A DNA stretch of 12,805 nucleotides from JBHIER01 sp046760705 [NCBI: bacterium] (GCA_046760705.1 JBHIER010000040.1:1-12805); one strand, 5' to 3'; positions 1 through 7,897 are shown, numbered from the stretch's first letter. Made by a program: numbers and translations. Notes: a model not told the origin generated them from the sequence alone.

Positions 1-2503
1 TGATCTGGCGCCGCAGGGTCTGTGTCTCTCCCAGCAGATTGACGATACCTTCGAAGCCGAAGCTAAAGAAGACGACTCGGTATGAGTCCCCGTCAAATTT
101 GACAGCGGCCTTCTCGTAGGAGGGTGGACCGTAGGTGAAGACGGCCCCGGCCCCATCCAGGGGGGCGATAACATCCGGGGAGACCTGATTGTTTGCCCCG
201 GGGTCGCCCAAAATACTGAAAAAGAGGATGTCGCCGGAGATGGGATCATCCTCCACCCCATAGATGATTCCACTTCCGCTCTCATTTCTGATAAATTGCG
301 CGTGGACATAGTCTCTCAGAAAATCGGAAGAGCGCAGCTCAGAGGCGATGTCCTGACCGGTCAGGAAGAGCCTCCCACCGCCTTCCAGAAAAGAAGCCAG
401 GTTGTCCTGATCCTGAGAGGTGAGGGCAGGGGCGGCGTATCCAGTAAACCAGATGATCGTCCGGTAGTTGTTCAGGAGCGTTAAGTCAGGAGTGCCGCGG
501 TGTTCGATGGCCCAGTAATCGTAGATTTCATCCAGCCCATCCAGAGGTGATCGATAATACCCCTCAACGTCAAAGGTCTCAGGCCTTGGCAGGGACTGGT
601 AATCGTCGTCCACCAGAAGAATTTGGGGGTGGCCGACGACCAGGTGGAGGGCCATCTGGGCGGTGTCCGCTCTCCCGTTCGAAAGAAGGGTGAGGGTACA
701 CTGGGCTTTGTGGAGCTCGGCGGTCTCCTCCACCGAGAGGAGGAAAGGATCACCGCTGTTATCTCCTGTCCCGTTCTCGGCGATATGCCCGAAGGAGACG
801 TCGCCCTCTTCGATGAGGATCTCTGGGTCTTGGCTCGTCAGAGTGGCCCAGATGTCCGTGGCCGGAGCCCCGAAGTTGGTCAGGGTCAAAGTCAGCCGGA
901 TGGATTCCCCTGGATCGATGTACCCGTCGCCGTTGCCGCCACCGGTATCGTCGGCCTCAACGTCCTCGAGCACAAAGTCCGGCTCATCGGAAGCCGCTAC
1001 CACGGCCGAGAAGGTGTAACCACCGGAGGCCCCGGAGGTGCTGACCACACAGGGGATGAGTACAGCCTCTTGCTTGTCCCCCCAATGGGGGATCCGGACA
1101 AACCCACTCACGCCCTCGAGACCCAGTTCGGTGGAGGTGAACCTGTCCGCGCTGTCGACCACCACGGACACTCTCCAGTTGAAACGGTCCTCGCCGGTGA
1201 AGAAGATCTTCAGATCGCCGGGACTGCCGTCACTGGAGAACCGAACATAATTGCTGGCCAGATGATCGGGCAGGTCACCGTAGGCCACGGTCCCATCGAA
1301 GACGGGATAGGTGGAGTATCCTTCGGCCGCATAGACCGACGGAAAGTCCGAAGCCTCCTCGTAATGGGGGTGCGAGCCGTTGGCCCGAGGCCCGGTCAGG
1401 TAGTTCCACACCGTAAACTGGCGGAAAGCCTCGTCGCGGCTGCTGCCGTACAGAGCTATGACAGCATTGAAACCGCTCACCGGGGATGAGGTGATACATT
1501 CCTCCCAGATTTGGCGGACAATGTCGGTCCCGTAACTCTCGGCCAGGAAGAAGTTCCAGACACAGCTTCCGTATTGGTGTAAGCTCGGTTCGGAGGAGTC
1601 GAGGGAGACCTCCGGCAGATCGTAAAAGGAGCGGAGATATGCCCGATAGTCGTTCACCTCGTCGTAGAGGACATCTTCCATCCACACAGAGCTGATCTCC
1701 ATGTACCAGGTTCCCGCCCCGAGATTGTACGCAAATTGGATGGCGTGGAAGAGCTCGTGGGCAGCGGTGACGCTCAGGGGGTCGAGGGGGTCAGAATAGC
1801 CGAATCCGTCGTAAGTCGGATCCACATAAATATAGCTGGTCCAGGCGTTTCGGCCCGGATACTGACTGCTGTGATCCTCGGGAAAGGCCACGCCGTAGGC
1901 CCCTGGTTGGTGACGGAGATAGACGTCGTATCTGGCATCACCCCCCTTGGTCCCATCTGATGGCGGAACATCGTATCCCAGGGTGTCGACCTGCATGGTC
2001 CAGACGTGATCGAAGATCTCGGCGCAACGATTGACGTAGTCGGGGATGCCGTCATCAGGGTCGCTATCTTTGTAGGGCTGAAATACGGCGTGAGGTCCGG
2101 AGGTGTCGTAATGGATTTTGAAGAGGCCACCGGGGCTGTTGAAGGCGTGCTGGGTAGGGGGACGCTGGATGTAAGGGGCCAGGATCTTTTGAGCCACCGG
2201 GCTCAGATCTTCCCAGGCCGCCTGGATCTCTAAGACCACAGGGGTGGCGCATTTCGACGGCCCTGCTGTATCCGACTGGAATTGGGGGGCCAGCCTCTCC
2301 GGGCCGAAGAGGGCGAAGGCCTTGTTCAGCAGGGCGGTCTCACGGTCGATCTCGCCCGCCCAAAAGGCCCGCTCGATCCGGGAGAGAACCGTTTCGACCG
2401 CGCCCTCATCGCCGTCGAGGCCATCATGGCTGAACGCGCTCGGACTGATGGAAAAGATGCACATAAAAAGAAAGCTCATAAGGGGAACAACAGGACGCAC
2501 CAT
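1..2503 (-). CDS. Secreted putative zinc metalloprotease (MXAN_6640-like), with Ig-like and GATase-like C-terminal modules; 3' end outside window
   Basis: One frame stays open from the ATG at 2503 (GGAGG ribosome site about 10 bases upstream) to the left edge: 834 codons and no stop. Residues 1-25 are a signal peptide (hydrophobic core, then AFS before the mature end). A zinc-binding HELFH motif lies at residues 249-253, followed by WYME (E269, possible third ligand) and WMED (274-277), the pattern of the MXAN_6640 family of putative metalloproteases. About 509-627 is an Ig-like module starting with an acidic, Gly-rich NGDG..DPGES segment. From about 628 a module opening ILLVDDD, with later IIWFTGY and GGRLFLTGQDI segments, resembles the DUF4350/GATase-like fold. 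An exported or surface protease is inferred; the substrate is unknown. A C-terminal sorting domain may lie beyond the window. Only fragments appear as closed reading frames because the stop is missing. Confidence 0.85.
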   Translation of the reverse strand, partial: MVRPVVPLMSFLFMCIFSISPSAFSHDGLDGDEGAVETVLSRIERAFWAGEIDRETALLNKAFALFGPERLAPQFQSDTAGPSKCATPVVLEIQAAWEDLSPVAQKILAPYIQRPPTQHAFNSPGGLFKIHYDTSGPHAVFQPYKDSDPDDGIPDYVNRCAEIFDHVWTMQVDTLGYDVPPSDGTKGGDARYDVYLRHQPGAYGVAFPEDHSSQYPGRNAWTSYIYVDPTYDGFGYSDPLDPLSVTAAHELFHAIQFAYNLGAGTWYMEISSVWMEDVLYDEVNDYRAYLRSFYDLPEVSLDSSEPSLHQYGSCVWNFFLAESYGTDIVRQIWEECITSSPVSGFNAVIALYGSSRDEAFRQFTVWNYLTGPRANGSHPHYEEASDFPSVYAAEGYSTYPVFDGTVAYGDLPDHLASNYVRFSSDGSPGDLKIFFTGEDRFNWRVSVVVDSADRFTSTELGLEGVSGFVRIPHWGDKQEAVLIPCVVSTSGASGGYTFSAVVAASDEPDFVLEDVEADDTGGGNGDGYIDPGESIRLTLTLTNFGAPATDIWATLTSQDPEILIEEGDVSFGHIAENGTGDNSGDPFLLSVEETAELHKAQCTLTLLSNGRADTAQMALHLVVGHPQILLVDDDYQSLPRPETFDVEGYYRSPLDGLDEIYDYWAIEHRGTPDLTLLNNYRTIIWFTGYAAPALTSQDQDNLASFLEGGGRLFLTGQDIASELRSSDFLRDYVHAQFIRNESGSGIIYGVEDDPISGDILFFSILGDPGANNQVSPDVIAPLDGAGAVFTYGPPSYEKAAVKFDGDSYRVVFFSFGFEGIVNLLGETQTLRRQI

Positions 2504-2690
2504 TCTTTATCTCCTCCGTTTCGTCACTTCCGGTTTCGGTTTCCGATCAGGGCCTGAGCCCACACTCCTGCTCGCTCGCAAAGTCGAAGATGCGAACGCT
2601 GGAAAAGCCTCGCCGTAATTTCCTGGCCGGGGCGGTTCAACAGGTTGCAGACCAGAACCCTGACCCTTAGCGGCTCCGCTGACTTTCTCA

Positions 2691-2720
2691 AATATATAAT
2701 TCAGCCACCCTCAAAAACAA
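2691..2720 (-). promoter_or_regulatory. Candidate promoter of the metalloprotease gene
   Basis: Read on the minus strand, TTGTTT (2720-2715) and TATATT (2696-2691) are separated by 18 bases in an AT-rich patch. Transcription would start near 2684, giving a 5' leader of about 180 bases before the ATG at 2503. The match to the sigma-70 consensus is moderate and the region is AT-rich, so a chance match is possible. Confidence 0.35.
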
Positions 2721-2792
2721 TCTTTTTCTCTCCTCAAGGACCTTAAGGATTCGAAGGTGGAAGTATCGCAAAGAAGGGGTGGTTCACTTCAA

Positions 2793-2829
2793 GCATCAGG
2801 GTATCCCGACTTAATCGGGATTCCCATGC
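2793..2829. repeat. Long imperfect palindrome (hairpin)
   Basis: Nested arms pair as GCAT (2793-2796) with ATGC (2826-2829), GGG (2799-2801) with CCC (2823-2825), and ATCCCGA (2803-2809) with TCGGGAT (2815-2821), around a CTTAA loop. Mismatches separate the blocks. No T-run follows, so it does not look like a standard terminator. It could be a dispersed intergenic palindromic repeat or an operator upstream of the glycosyltransferase promoter. Confidence 0.55.
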
Positions 2830-2855
2830 GGAGAAGCGGGCAGCATAGAAAACCA

Positions 2856-2884
2856 TTGACAACCACTCTCATAGAGGTTACATT
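2856..2884 (+). promoter_or_regulatory. Promoter of the glycosyltransferase gene
   Basis: A perfect -35 box TTGACA (2856-2861) is followed after 17 bases by TACATT (2879-2884), a 4/6 match to the -10 box. The start of transcription would be near 2891, about 60 bases before the ATG at 2950. An overlapping TTATAA immediately downstream could help melting. Confidence 0.55.
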
Positions 2885-2949
2885 ATAACCTGCATTGATG
2901 GCCACCTAAAAATAATAAGAATAAAGAGTAGAAGCTGGAAATTTTCACC

Positions 2950-4197
2950 ATGAGTCCAGAGGGAAGTAGCGAAGGAAAAGAGACACGAGTTCATATTTAC
3001 CTGATCCTCCTCATAACTATGGGGGCGTTCATCGTACGCGTTTGGGGCCTTAATTGGGGACTCCCGGAAATTTATGAGGAGGCAACCCCCATGCACAAGG
3101 CTTTCTCCTTCTGGGGAAAGGACACGGGACGGTTCGATTTCAACCCCCACTTTTTCAACTACCCGGCCTTCTATTTTTACATTCAGTTTGCTGTTCAGGG
3201 GCTTTACTTTCTTTTCGGCAGAATGATTGGGCTGTTTTCGTCCCTGACCGCTTTCAGACTTCATTTCAACCAGGGGATCAGCACCTTCGTCCTTTTGGGA
3301 AGGTTAACCACAACCCTTTTCGGAGTATTTACTGTACTATTTACCTACCTTCTTGCCAAAAGATTCTTCAATGAGAGAGTGGGGATCGTCGCTTCCTTTT
3401 TTCTGGCCTTCAATCTTATTCACGTCGTCAACTCACAGTCTATTTCCGTCGATGTGCCACTGACACTATTTGTTGTCCTGTCTCTTTTCTTCATACATTC
3501 AGTCTATGAGCGGGCAGGTTTCAGGGACTATGCACTTGCGGGTCTATGTATCGGTTTGGGAATGGGGATAAAGTATACGGCCGCTTTACTGGTCATACCT
3601 CTCCTTGTGGCGCATTTCCTCAGAAAGCAAAGATCAAGCTCTATCCAAAAACGCATCATCGATTCGAAGATTGCCATTGGAGTGACGACTGTTGTGTTCT
3701 CCTTCATTTTGGTTTCTCCGTTCTGTCTCTTGGATTTCCAATCCTTTTGGAAAGATTTCTCAATTGAAATGCGGCACATGGCCGAAGGCCATTTCGGACA
3801 GGAGGAAACAGCCACTCCCTATCTCTCGTACCTGACCGGCCCCTTGAAGAAGGGAAGTGGAATACCCGTGGAAATTCTGGCCCTCGTGGGTCTGATTATT
3901 AGCCTCATCCGACGTGGCCACAACGAGCTCCTTTTCCTTTCTTTTCCGATTGGAGAACCATTACACCTGCGTTCACATTCCCATCTACACCGTGACGCCG
4001 GAGCTGACGGCCCCCTTTTACGATCTGCGCTGGTACGGCGGGTCTCATTACATAATTCTAAGCAGCTATATTTATGGCAGATATCAAAGAGAGCAGAAGA
4101 AGTATCCCAAACAGAACCAGTTCTATACGACGTTGGATGCATCCTTTGTTTTAATGAAAAGGTTCGATTCCACAGGAGGCCGAGGTCCAGTGATTAA
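2950..4197 (+). CDS. GT-C membrane glycosyltransferase (family 39/ArnT-like), N-terminal part of a broken gene
   Basis: Residues 1-335 are clearly a polytopic GT-C glycosyltransferase of the PMT/ArnT type, which uses lipid-carrier-linked sugars. The first transmembrane helix (16-33) is followed by a loop with acidic residues (EIYEEATP, 40-47) and the segment NPHFFNYPAFYFY, typical of this class. Several further hydrophobic helices follow up to SFPIG (331-335). Beyond position 3954 this frame becomes Arg/His/Ser-rich and non-membranous, so the last 80 residues are an out-of-frame tail. The true continuation runs in the +2-offset frame (next entry). The usual middle part of such enzymes, with more helices before the soluble region, is missing. 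An internal deletion is inferred, and the gene is probably non-functional unless this is an assembly error. The ribosome site is weak (GGAAA). Confidence 0.75.
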   Translation: MSPEGSSEGKETRVHIYLILLITMGAFIVRVWGLNWGLPEIYEEATPMHKAFSFWGKDTGRFDFNPHFFNYPAFYFYIQFAVQGLYFLFGRMIGLFSSLTAFRLHFNQGISTFVLLGRLTTTLFGVFTVLFTYLLAKRFFNERVGIVASFFLAFNLIHVVNSQSISVDVPLTLFVVLSLFFIHSVYERAGFRDYALAGLCIGLGMGIKYTAALLVIPLLVAHFLRKQRSSSIQKRIIDSKIAIGVTTVVFSFILVSPFCLLDFQSFWKDFSIEMRHMAEGHFGQEETATPYLSYLTGPLKKGSGIPVEILALVGLIISLIRRGHNELLFLSFPIGEPLHLRSHSHLHRDAGADGPLLRSALVRRVSLHNSKQLYLWQISKRAEEVSQTEPVLYDVGCILCFNEKVRFHRRPRSSD

Positions 4198-4756
4198 GAT
4201 ATATAGGAACCAAAATATTGGGCATGAAATTTCATCAGATATCACGCACCCCCTCAAGAATCTCTTGGAAACACCCTCATTGACTCTCGAAAGGAAAGCA
4301 GATTTTCTGGCTAAGTTGGGGAGTGCCTACCTTCAGGCAAAAATGAGTGCTAAAGCTGCGCTCATACTACTGAGGACAGCGTCCCTGCTCCAGCCTCAGA
4401 ATCCGGAATTGCATTGCTATTTAGCATCAGCATATTTTCTTGATGGACAGACGGATCAATCCATAGGCCAGTGCGACATGGCCTTACAGTTGGATCCCAA
4501 TTTCCCTAAGGCTCACTTTATTCGGGCCATCGTCCTTGACGAAACAGGCCGGATTGAGGAGGCTATTTCAGCCTATCAAAAATATCTTTCTTTGAAACCA
4601 GAGGATATTGTTGCCTATATAAGAATTGGTTTGGCCTATGAGAAAATCGATAAGGTTGACGAGGCGAAAAATGTCTGGCGTAAGATCCTCCAGATTGACC
4701 CACAGAATACTGTCGCACTGAACAATATGAGACGGCTTGAGGACTCCTCGCCTTAG
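3914..4756 (+). CDS. C-terminal part of the broken glycosyltransferase, with TPR repeats
   Basis: The sequence belonging to the gene starts near 3953; the reading frame itself opens at a GTG at 3914 that lies inside the upstream gene. The first part (HIPIYTVTPEL, then FYDLRWYGGSHYIILSSYIYGRY, then GPVIKIYR near 4188-4205) looks like the soluble end of PMT-type glycosyltransferases, where a Tyr-rich 'Y-x-I-x-S-S-x-x-Y-x-R-Y' segment precedes the C terminus. About four TPR units follow (roughly 4274-4740), with typical A/Y/P spacing such as LGSAYLQAK, LASAYFLDGQ and RIGLAYEKID. The TPRs probably form a protein-binding scaffold. No ribosome site is visible for independent translation, so this fragment may not be made. 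A free TPR protein using an internal start is the alternative. Confidence 0.6.
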   Translation: MATTSSFSFLFRLENHYTCVHIPIYTVTPELTAPFYDLRWYGGSHYIILSSYIYGRYQREQKKYPKQNQFYTTLDASFVLMKRFDSTGGRGPVIKIYRNQNIGHEISSDITHPLKNLLETPSLTLERKADFLAKLGSAYLQAKMSAKAALILLRTASLLQPQNPELHCYLASAYFLDGQTDQSIGQCDMALQLDPNFPKAHFIRAIVLDETGRIEEAISAYQKYLSLKPEDIVAYIRIGLAYEKIDKVDEAKNVWRKILQIDPQNTVALNNMRRLEDSSP

Positions 4757-4781
4757 ATCAATTTGTTATGGACTGGGGCTG

Positions 4782-5408
4782 ATGGTTTTTAAGGTACTTC
4801 TGAGTCTATTCATCGTTTTTGTCATTTCGCAGATTGCAATTCGCATTGCGGCGAAAACTCTTCCTTTCCCCTGCCCCTTCGAAATGGTATGGGTTTTGGA
4901 AAGTCCGATGAGAAAGAAGCTCTTCGGAGCGAAAAAGATTTTGCATCGCATCAGGATCAACCCCGGGGAGAGAATTTTGGAACTCGGTCCAGGCTCTGGC
5001 TACCTCACAGTTGAAGCATCGAAAAGAGCAGGGGATTCCGGGAGACTGTGCTGCCTGGACATTCAGCTCAAGATGATAGAGAAAGTGCGTCAAAAGGTTA
5101 TCGAAGAGGGCCTGTCAAACGTTGGACTTGTGGTGGGCGACGCTTGCCAAGTTCCGTTCAAAGGAAGTACGTTCGATTCAACTTTCTTGGTGACCGTGTT
5201 CGGAGAGATTCGTCACCGCGGCCAGGCCCTCAAAGAACTGCGCCGGGTTGTGAAAAGCGGAGGGACCCTGTCTGTCACGGAGCTTTTACCCGATCCCCAT
5301 TATTCGCTCCAAAGAACGACAAGATCGTTGTGCCAGAAAGGTGGATTTGTCCTCGAAGAAGCCGAGGGAAATTTTTTCCAGTACACAGTCAATTTTAGAA
5401 AAGCGTGA
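4782..5408 (+). CDS. Membrane-anchored class I SAM-dependent methyltransferase
   Basis: From ATG 4782 the protein has 208 residues. Residues 3-21 are a transmembrane anchor and 60-165 a Rossmann-fold methyltransferase core: motif I ILELGPGSG (65-73), an acidic residue at the end of strand 2 (D93), GDA (120-122 region), and the later LRRVVKSGGTLSVTE (153-167). The family transfers a methyl group from S-adenosylmethionine; no substrate can be read from the sequence. The frame extends upstream to a TTG at 4737, but ATG 4782 places the hydrophobic anchor directly at the N terminus and leaves 25 bases after the TPR stop, so I prefer it. The methyltransferase probably shares the glycosyltransferase transcript and may modify a membrane-bound or lipid-linked product, which is inference. 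Confidence 0.85.
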   Translation: MVFKVLLSLFIVFVISQIAIRIAAKTLPFPCPFEMVWVLESPMRKKLFGAKKILHRIRINPGERILELGPGSGYLTVEASKRAGDSGRLCCLDIQLKMIEKVRQKVIEEGLSNVGLVVGDACQVPFKGSTFDSTFLVTVFGEIRHRGQALKELRRVVKSGGTLSVTELLPDPHYSLQRTTRSLCQKGGFVLEEAEGNFFQYTVNFRKA

Positions 5409-5455
5409 GTCGAAAAGCCAAAGTCAGTTGGTGAAAAGCTCTCGCAAAGATTTCA

Positions 5456-5483
5456 TTTGCCTTTTTCCTTCGGACACTATAAT
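5456..5483 (+). promoter_or_regulatory. Promoter of the DUF350-transglycosylase-transglutaminase unit
   Basis: A perfect -10 box TATAAT (5478-5483) is preceded by TTTGCC (5456-5461, 16-base spacer), a weaker -35. The 5' leader of about 67 bases contains a hairpin just before the ribosome site: GGG (5512-5514), GCAG (5516-5519), a 10-base loop, CTGC (5530-5533) and CCC (5534-5536). AAAGGAGG (5543-5550) then sits 6 bases before the ATG. Confidence 0.5.
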
Positions 5484-5556
5484 TTAAAAGCCGGACACAC
5501 AACGCTGGGGCGGGTGCAGACAGGGACTCCTGCCCCCTTTAGAAAGGAGGCACAAT

Positions 5557-5781
5557 ATGCAGCTTTCGGTCATTTTGTTGAACTTTGTCTATGCCATCGT
5601 AGGTGGTCTGATTACGATCGGGTTCATGTTTATTGGCTACAAGTTCTTTGATAGGATAACCCGATTCAACACATCGGATGAATTGGGGAAAGGCAATAGG
5701 GCAGTGGGTTCGATGGTGCAGGGCATATTTATCGGGATAGGAGTGGCCATAGGTTTGGTCATCGGTTTGGGGTTGAATTGA
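5557..5781 (+). CDS. DUF350 family small membrane protein
   Basis: This 74-residue protein is almost entirely hydrophobic. A first helix at about 5-28 runs into GYKFFDRITRF, then a short polar loop (DELGKGNRAVGSMV) and a Gly/Ile-rich second helix (52-73). The helix, 'YK-x-F-D-R-x-T' and 'KGN-x-A-V' pattern is that of DUF350 (YjfL-like) inner-membrane proteins, whose biochemical role is not established. The start is fixed by a strong ribosome site, AAAGGAGG, 6 bases upstream. Its stop overlaps the next start in TGATG, so it is translationally coupled to the lytic transglycosylase, which suggests a joint envelope function. Confidence 0.85.
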   Translation: MQLSVILLNFVYAIVGGLITIGFMFIGYKFFDRITRFNTSDELGKGNRAVGSMVQGIFIGIGVAIGLVIGLGLN

Positions 5782-6353
5782 TGAGAAGAATTGTCGGTCT
5801 TGCAACACTCTCTTTTCTTTTGTGCCCCGTCGCTTTAGCCGGCTCCAAAAGATACACCACAAAATACGACCCTTATTTCAAGAAATATTCCAAGCGCTAT
5901 TTTGGGGTGGGGTTCAATTGGCGTTGGTTCAAGGCTCAGGCAGTGGCCGAGTCAGACCTGAATCAACAGGCGGAAAGCTGGGCTAAGGCTAAAGGGATTA
6001 TGCAATTGCTCCCTTCTACCTTTGAAGATTTAAGGAAGAGAAATCCTGAGCTTCGGGATATTGATGAGCCCCGGTGGAACATTGCGGCCGGTATCTATTA
6101 TGACCGTCGGTTGTGGAACAACTGGAAGGCAGAGAGGCCCTTCTTAGATCGGCTGCGCTTTACCTTTGGCAGTTACAACGCCGGATTGACCACTCTACTT
6201 CGAGCCCAAAAAGTTTGCAGAACAAGGGGACTAAATGAGAATTACTGGGATTCCATTGTTCAGATAGCTCCCCTGGTTCCCCGCTGGCGCCATCGCGAGA
6301 CTCTCGCCTATGTGGATAAAATCAAAGATTTAGTAGATGAGGTAGATAAGTAA
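5781..6353 (+). CDS. Exported lytic transglycosylase (SLT/MltF-type domain)
   Basis: The 190-residue protein has a signal peptide ending ALA (18-20). The SLT domain shows a catalytic glutamate in AVAESDLN (E57), the fold motif GIMQLLPSTF (72-81), a conserved 'RWN-I-A-A-G' region (99-104) and SYNAG (131-135). This family cleaves the MurNAc-GlcNAc bond of peptidoglycan, forming 1,6-anhydro-MurNAc, in the periplasm. The ATG at 5781 overlaps the DUF350 stop (TGATG); an in-frame TTG three bases earlier is less likely. Length suits a minimal SLT enzyme without extra domains. There is no lipobox, so a soluble periplasmic enzyme is expected. Confidence 0.9.
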   Translation: MRRIVGLATLSFLLCPVALAGSKRYTTKYDPYFKKYSKRYFGVGFNWRWFKAQAVAESDLNQQAESWAKAKGIMQLLPSTFEDLRKRNPELRDIDEPRWNIAAGIYYDRRLWNNWKAERPFLDRLRFTFGSYNAGLTTLLRAQKVCRTRGLNENYWDSIVQIAPLVPRWRHRETLAYVDKIKDLVDEVDK

Positions 6354-6378
6354 GGGGACTTGAGAAGTGAAGGCAGAA

Positions 6379-7839
6379 ATGGACATCAAAAAATTGAGAA
6401 GTTTAGTGGTGGCTATTCTCCTCTGTTGGGGCTGTGCGAAAATTGACCCGATGAGGCAGATTGCAGAGATGGAAAGCAAGGGTCAATTCATAGAGGCGAA
6501 AAATTTTATAGCCCGGTATCTCGAGGAGAAAGAGGCCGACCTTTCCCCTGCCCTGCTTCGCCAGATGGAGTTTGAGAAGGAACGTCTCGCCAGGATTAGA
6601 AAGGACTACGACCTTCTGGAGGACAGCCTTATTAGTAGCTTGGAAAAAAGTGTCAAAGACTTCAGCCCGGAGGAATTTTACCAGTGGGATAGGGCCGGAT
6701 ATTTCGACCGCAAGGTTATTGATGGGACAAAATATTATTTTGATCGCTCTCTGGACAACCTCTTCTTCCGCTATCCTGAGATCAGAAAGAGGAGCATTGG
6801 CTGGAAAGACTTAGATACTGTAGGCAGAGAGAGGTGGCAACACTACTTGAAGATAAGAGAGGCTGCCCAAACCACCCCGGGTCCCTTGGTTCTGCCGCAG
6901 AGGTACAGGGTGAAGATGACCATCACCGTGGATAGAGAGGCAGTCCCCGAGGGGAAAACCGTTCGCTGCTGGATGCCCTATCCCAGGGTCTTCCCCAGCC
7001 AGACCGATGTGGAGTTTGTCTCCTCCTCACCAGAAATTAGATGGATGTGCCATCCGGAAAGTGATATTCGCTCCGTCTATCTGGAAGAGGTGGTTGAGCA
7101 CGACAAACCTACGCGGTTTGAGTTAGAGTATGAATACACCTGTTATGCAGTTTATGAGCGGGTGGACCCAGCCAAGGTTCTTCCTTACGATCCAGACGAC
7201 CCAATCTACGAGCGATATGCCCGGCCTCAACCTCCTCATGTTCTATTTATTCCGGAGCTTAAACAGCTCGCTGAAAATATCGTCGGTGGTGAGACCAATC
7301 CCTGGCTCAAGGCCAAGCTCATTTACGACTGGATGGCTCAAAACATCCTTTACAGTTTTGCTCGGGATTATTCTACCTTGCCTAACATCAGCCGGTATGT
7401 TTACCAACACCGTTACGGGGATTGCGGGCAGCAGGCCCTTCTTTTCATCACCCTCTGTCGGATAAGTGGGGTAGCGGCCAGGTGGCAGTCCGGGTGGATG
7501 GCCCGGCCCGGTCACCCCGGTCAGCACGACTGGGCCGAGATATACATCGAACCCTACGGTTGGCTGCCAGTGGATGTAACCCGTGGCGTTTTCTTTAACA
7601 ATTATGTGGATAGCTTAACTCCTCAGCAGTGCCAGGAGGGGGCTGATTTCTATTGTGGCGGAATCGACCATTTCAGGTTGGTAGCCAACAAAGGACACGA
7701 CTTGAAACTGTATCCACCCAAAAGGTCTTTTCGTTCCGATCCGGTCGATTTTCAGCGAGGCGAGCTCGAATACGACGACGTGAACCTCTTTTTCGACGAG
7801 TTTAAATGTGAAATGGAGGTGGTGGCAATAGAGGAGTGA
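6379..7839 (+). CDS. Exported transglutaminase-like (papain-fold) protein
   Basis: From ATG 6379 the protein has 486 residues. An N-terminal hydrophobic segment (7-19) ends in CWGCAK, which may be an imperfect lipobox, so a lipoprotein is possible. Residues about 20-165 are helical and charged; about 175-265 look like a beta-rich module. The transglutaminase-like domain carries the triad C349 (RYGDCGQQA), H383 (QHDWAEIYIE) and D399 (PVDVT). Such domains act as cysteine proteases, amidases or crosslinkers; which applies is unknown. A GTG at 6367 with GGGGA upstream is an equally possible start. It lies 25 bases after the transglycosylase, in the same operon, so peptidoglycan or envelope-protein processing is a plausible role. 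Two late cysteines (CQEGADFYCGG) might form a disulfide. Confidence 0.87.
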   Translation: MDIKKLRSLVVAILLCWGCAKIDPMRQIAEMESKGQFIEAKNFIARYLEEKEADLSPALLRQMEFEKERLARIRKDYDLLEDSLISSLEKSVKDFSPEEFYQWDRAGYFDRKVIDGTKYYFDRSLDNLFFRYPEIRKRSIGWKDLDTVGRERWQHYLKIREAAQTTPGPLVLPQRYRVKMTITVDREAVPEGKTVRCWMPYPRVFPSQTDVEFVSSSPEIRWMCHPESDIRSVYLEEVVEHDKPTRFELEYEYTCYAVYERVDPAKVLPYDPDDPIYERYARPQPPHVLFIPELKQLAENIVGGETNPWLKAKLIYDWMAQNILYSFARDYSTLPNISRYVYQHRYGDCGQQALLFITLCRISGVAARWQSGWMARPGHPGQHDWAEIYIEPYGWLPVDVTRGVFFNNYVDSLTPQQCQEGADFYCGGIDHFRLVANKGHDLKLYPPKRSFRSDPVDFQRGELEYDDVNLFFDEFKCEMEVVAIEE

Positions 7840-7897
7840 TTGGTGGGGGGCCGGAAGCGTCCGCAAGTGGAATTCTCGCGATTTATAAACCCCAATG

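Larger units (their letters stand above)
2504..2949. other. Divergent intergenic region, no gene seen
   Basis: This 446-base stretch separates the minus-strand protease from the plus-strand glycosyltransferase. No convincing coding frame was found. It holds a candidate promoter for each direction, a protease 5' leader of roughly 180 bases with small inverted repeats (GGGC/GCCC at 2550-2561, TCGCA/TGCGA at 2576-2595, GGTTC/GAACC at 2634-2659), and a longer palindrome at 2793-2829. I do not recognise the leader as a known riboswitch class. Confidence 0.6.

Noticed and set aside
623-1489. A 288-codon plus-strand open frame
   Set aside because: It lies opposite the metalloprotease, whose own frame shows a signal peptide, HELFH and recognisable modules. 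The plus-strand product has no recognisable domain, so it is an antisense shadow in GC-rich coding DNA.
1275-1685. A 136-codon minus-strand open frame
   Set aside because: It is on the same strand as the metalloprotease but in another frame; the Arg/Leu/Pro-rich product is typical of a shifted reading.
2540-2685. Possible SRP or riboswitch RNA on the minus strand (a CAACCTGTTGAACC segment resembles some SRP RNAs)
   Set aside because: The conserved GGAAGGNAGCA-type apical segment of SRP RNA is absent and the stems are short, so there is no support beyond a short resemblance.
5444-5466. Terminator after the methyltransferase: GCAAA/TTTGC stem followed by CTTTTT
   Set aside because: The stem is only 5 bp with three A-T pairs, and it overlaps the -35 region of the next promoter; too weak to call.
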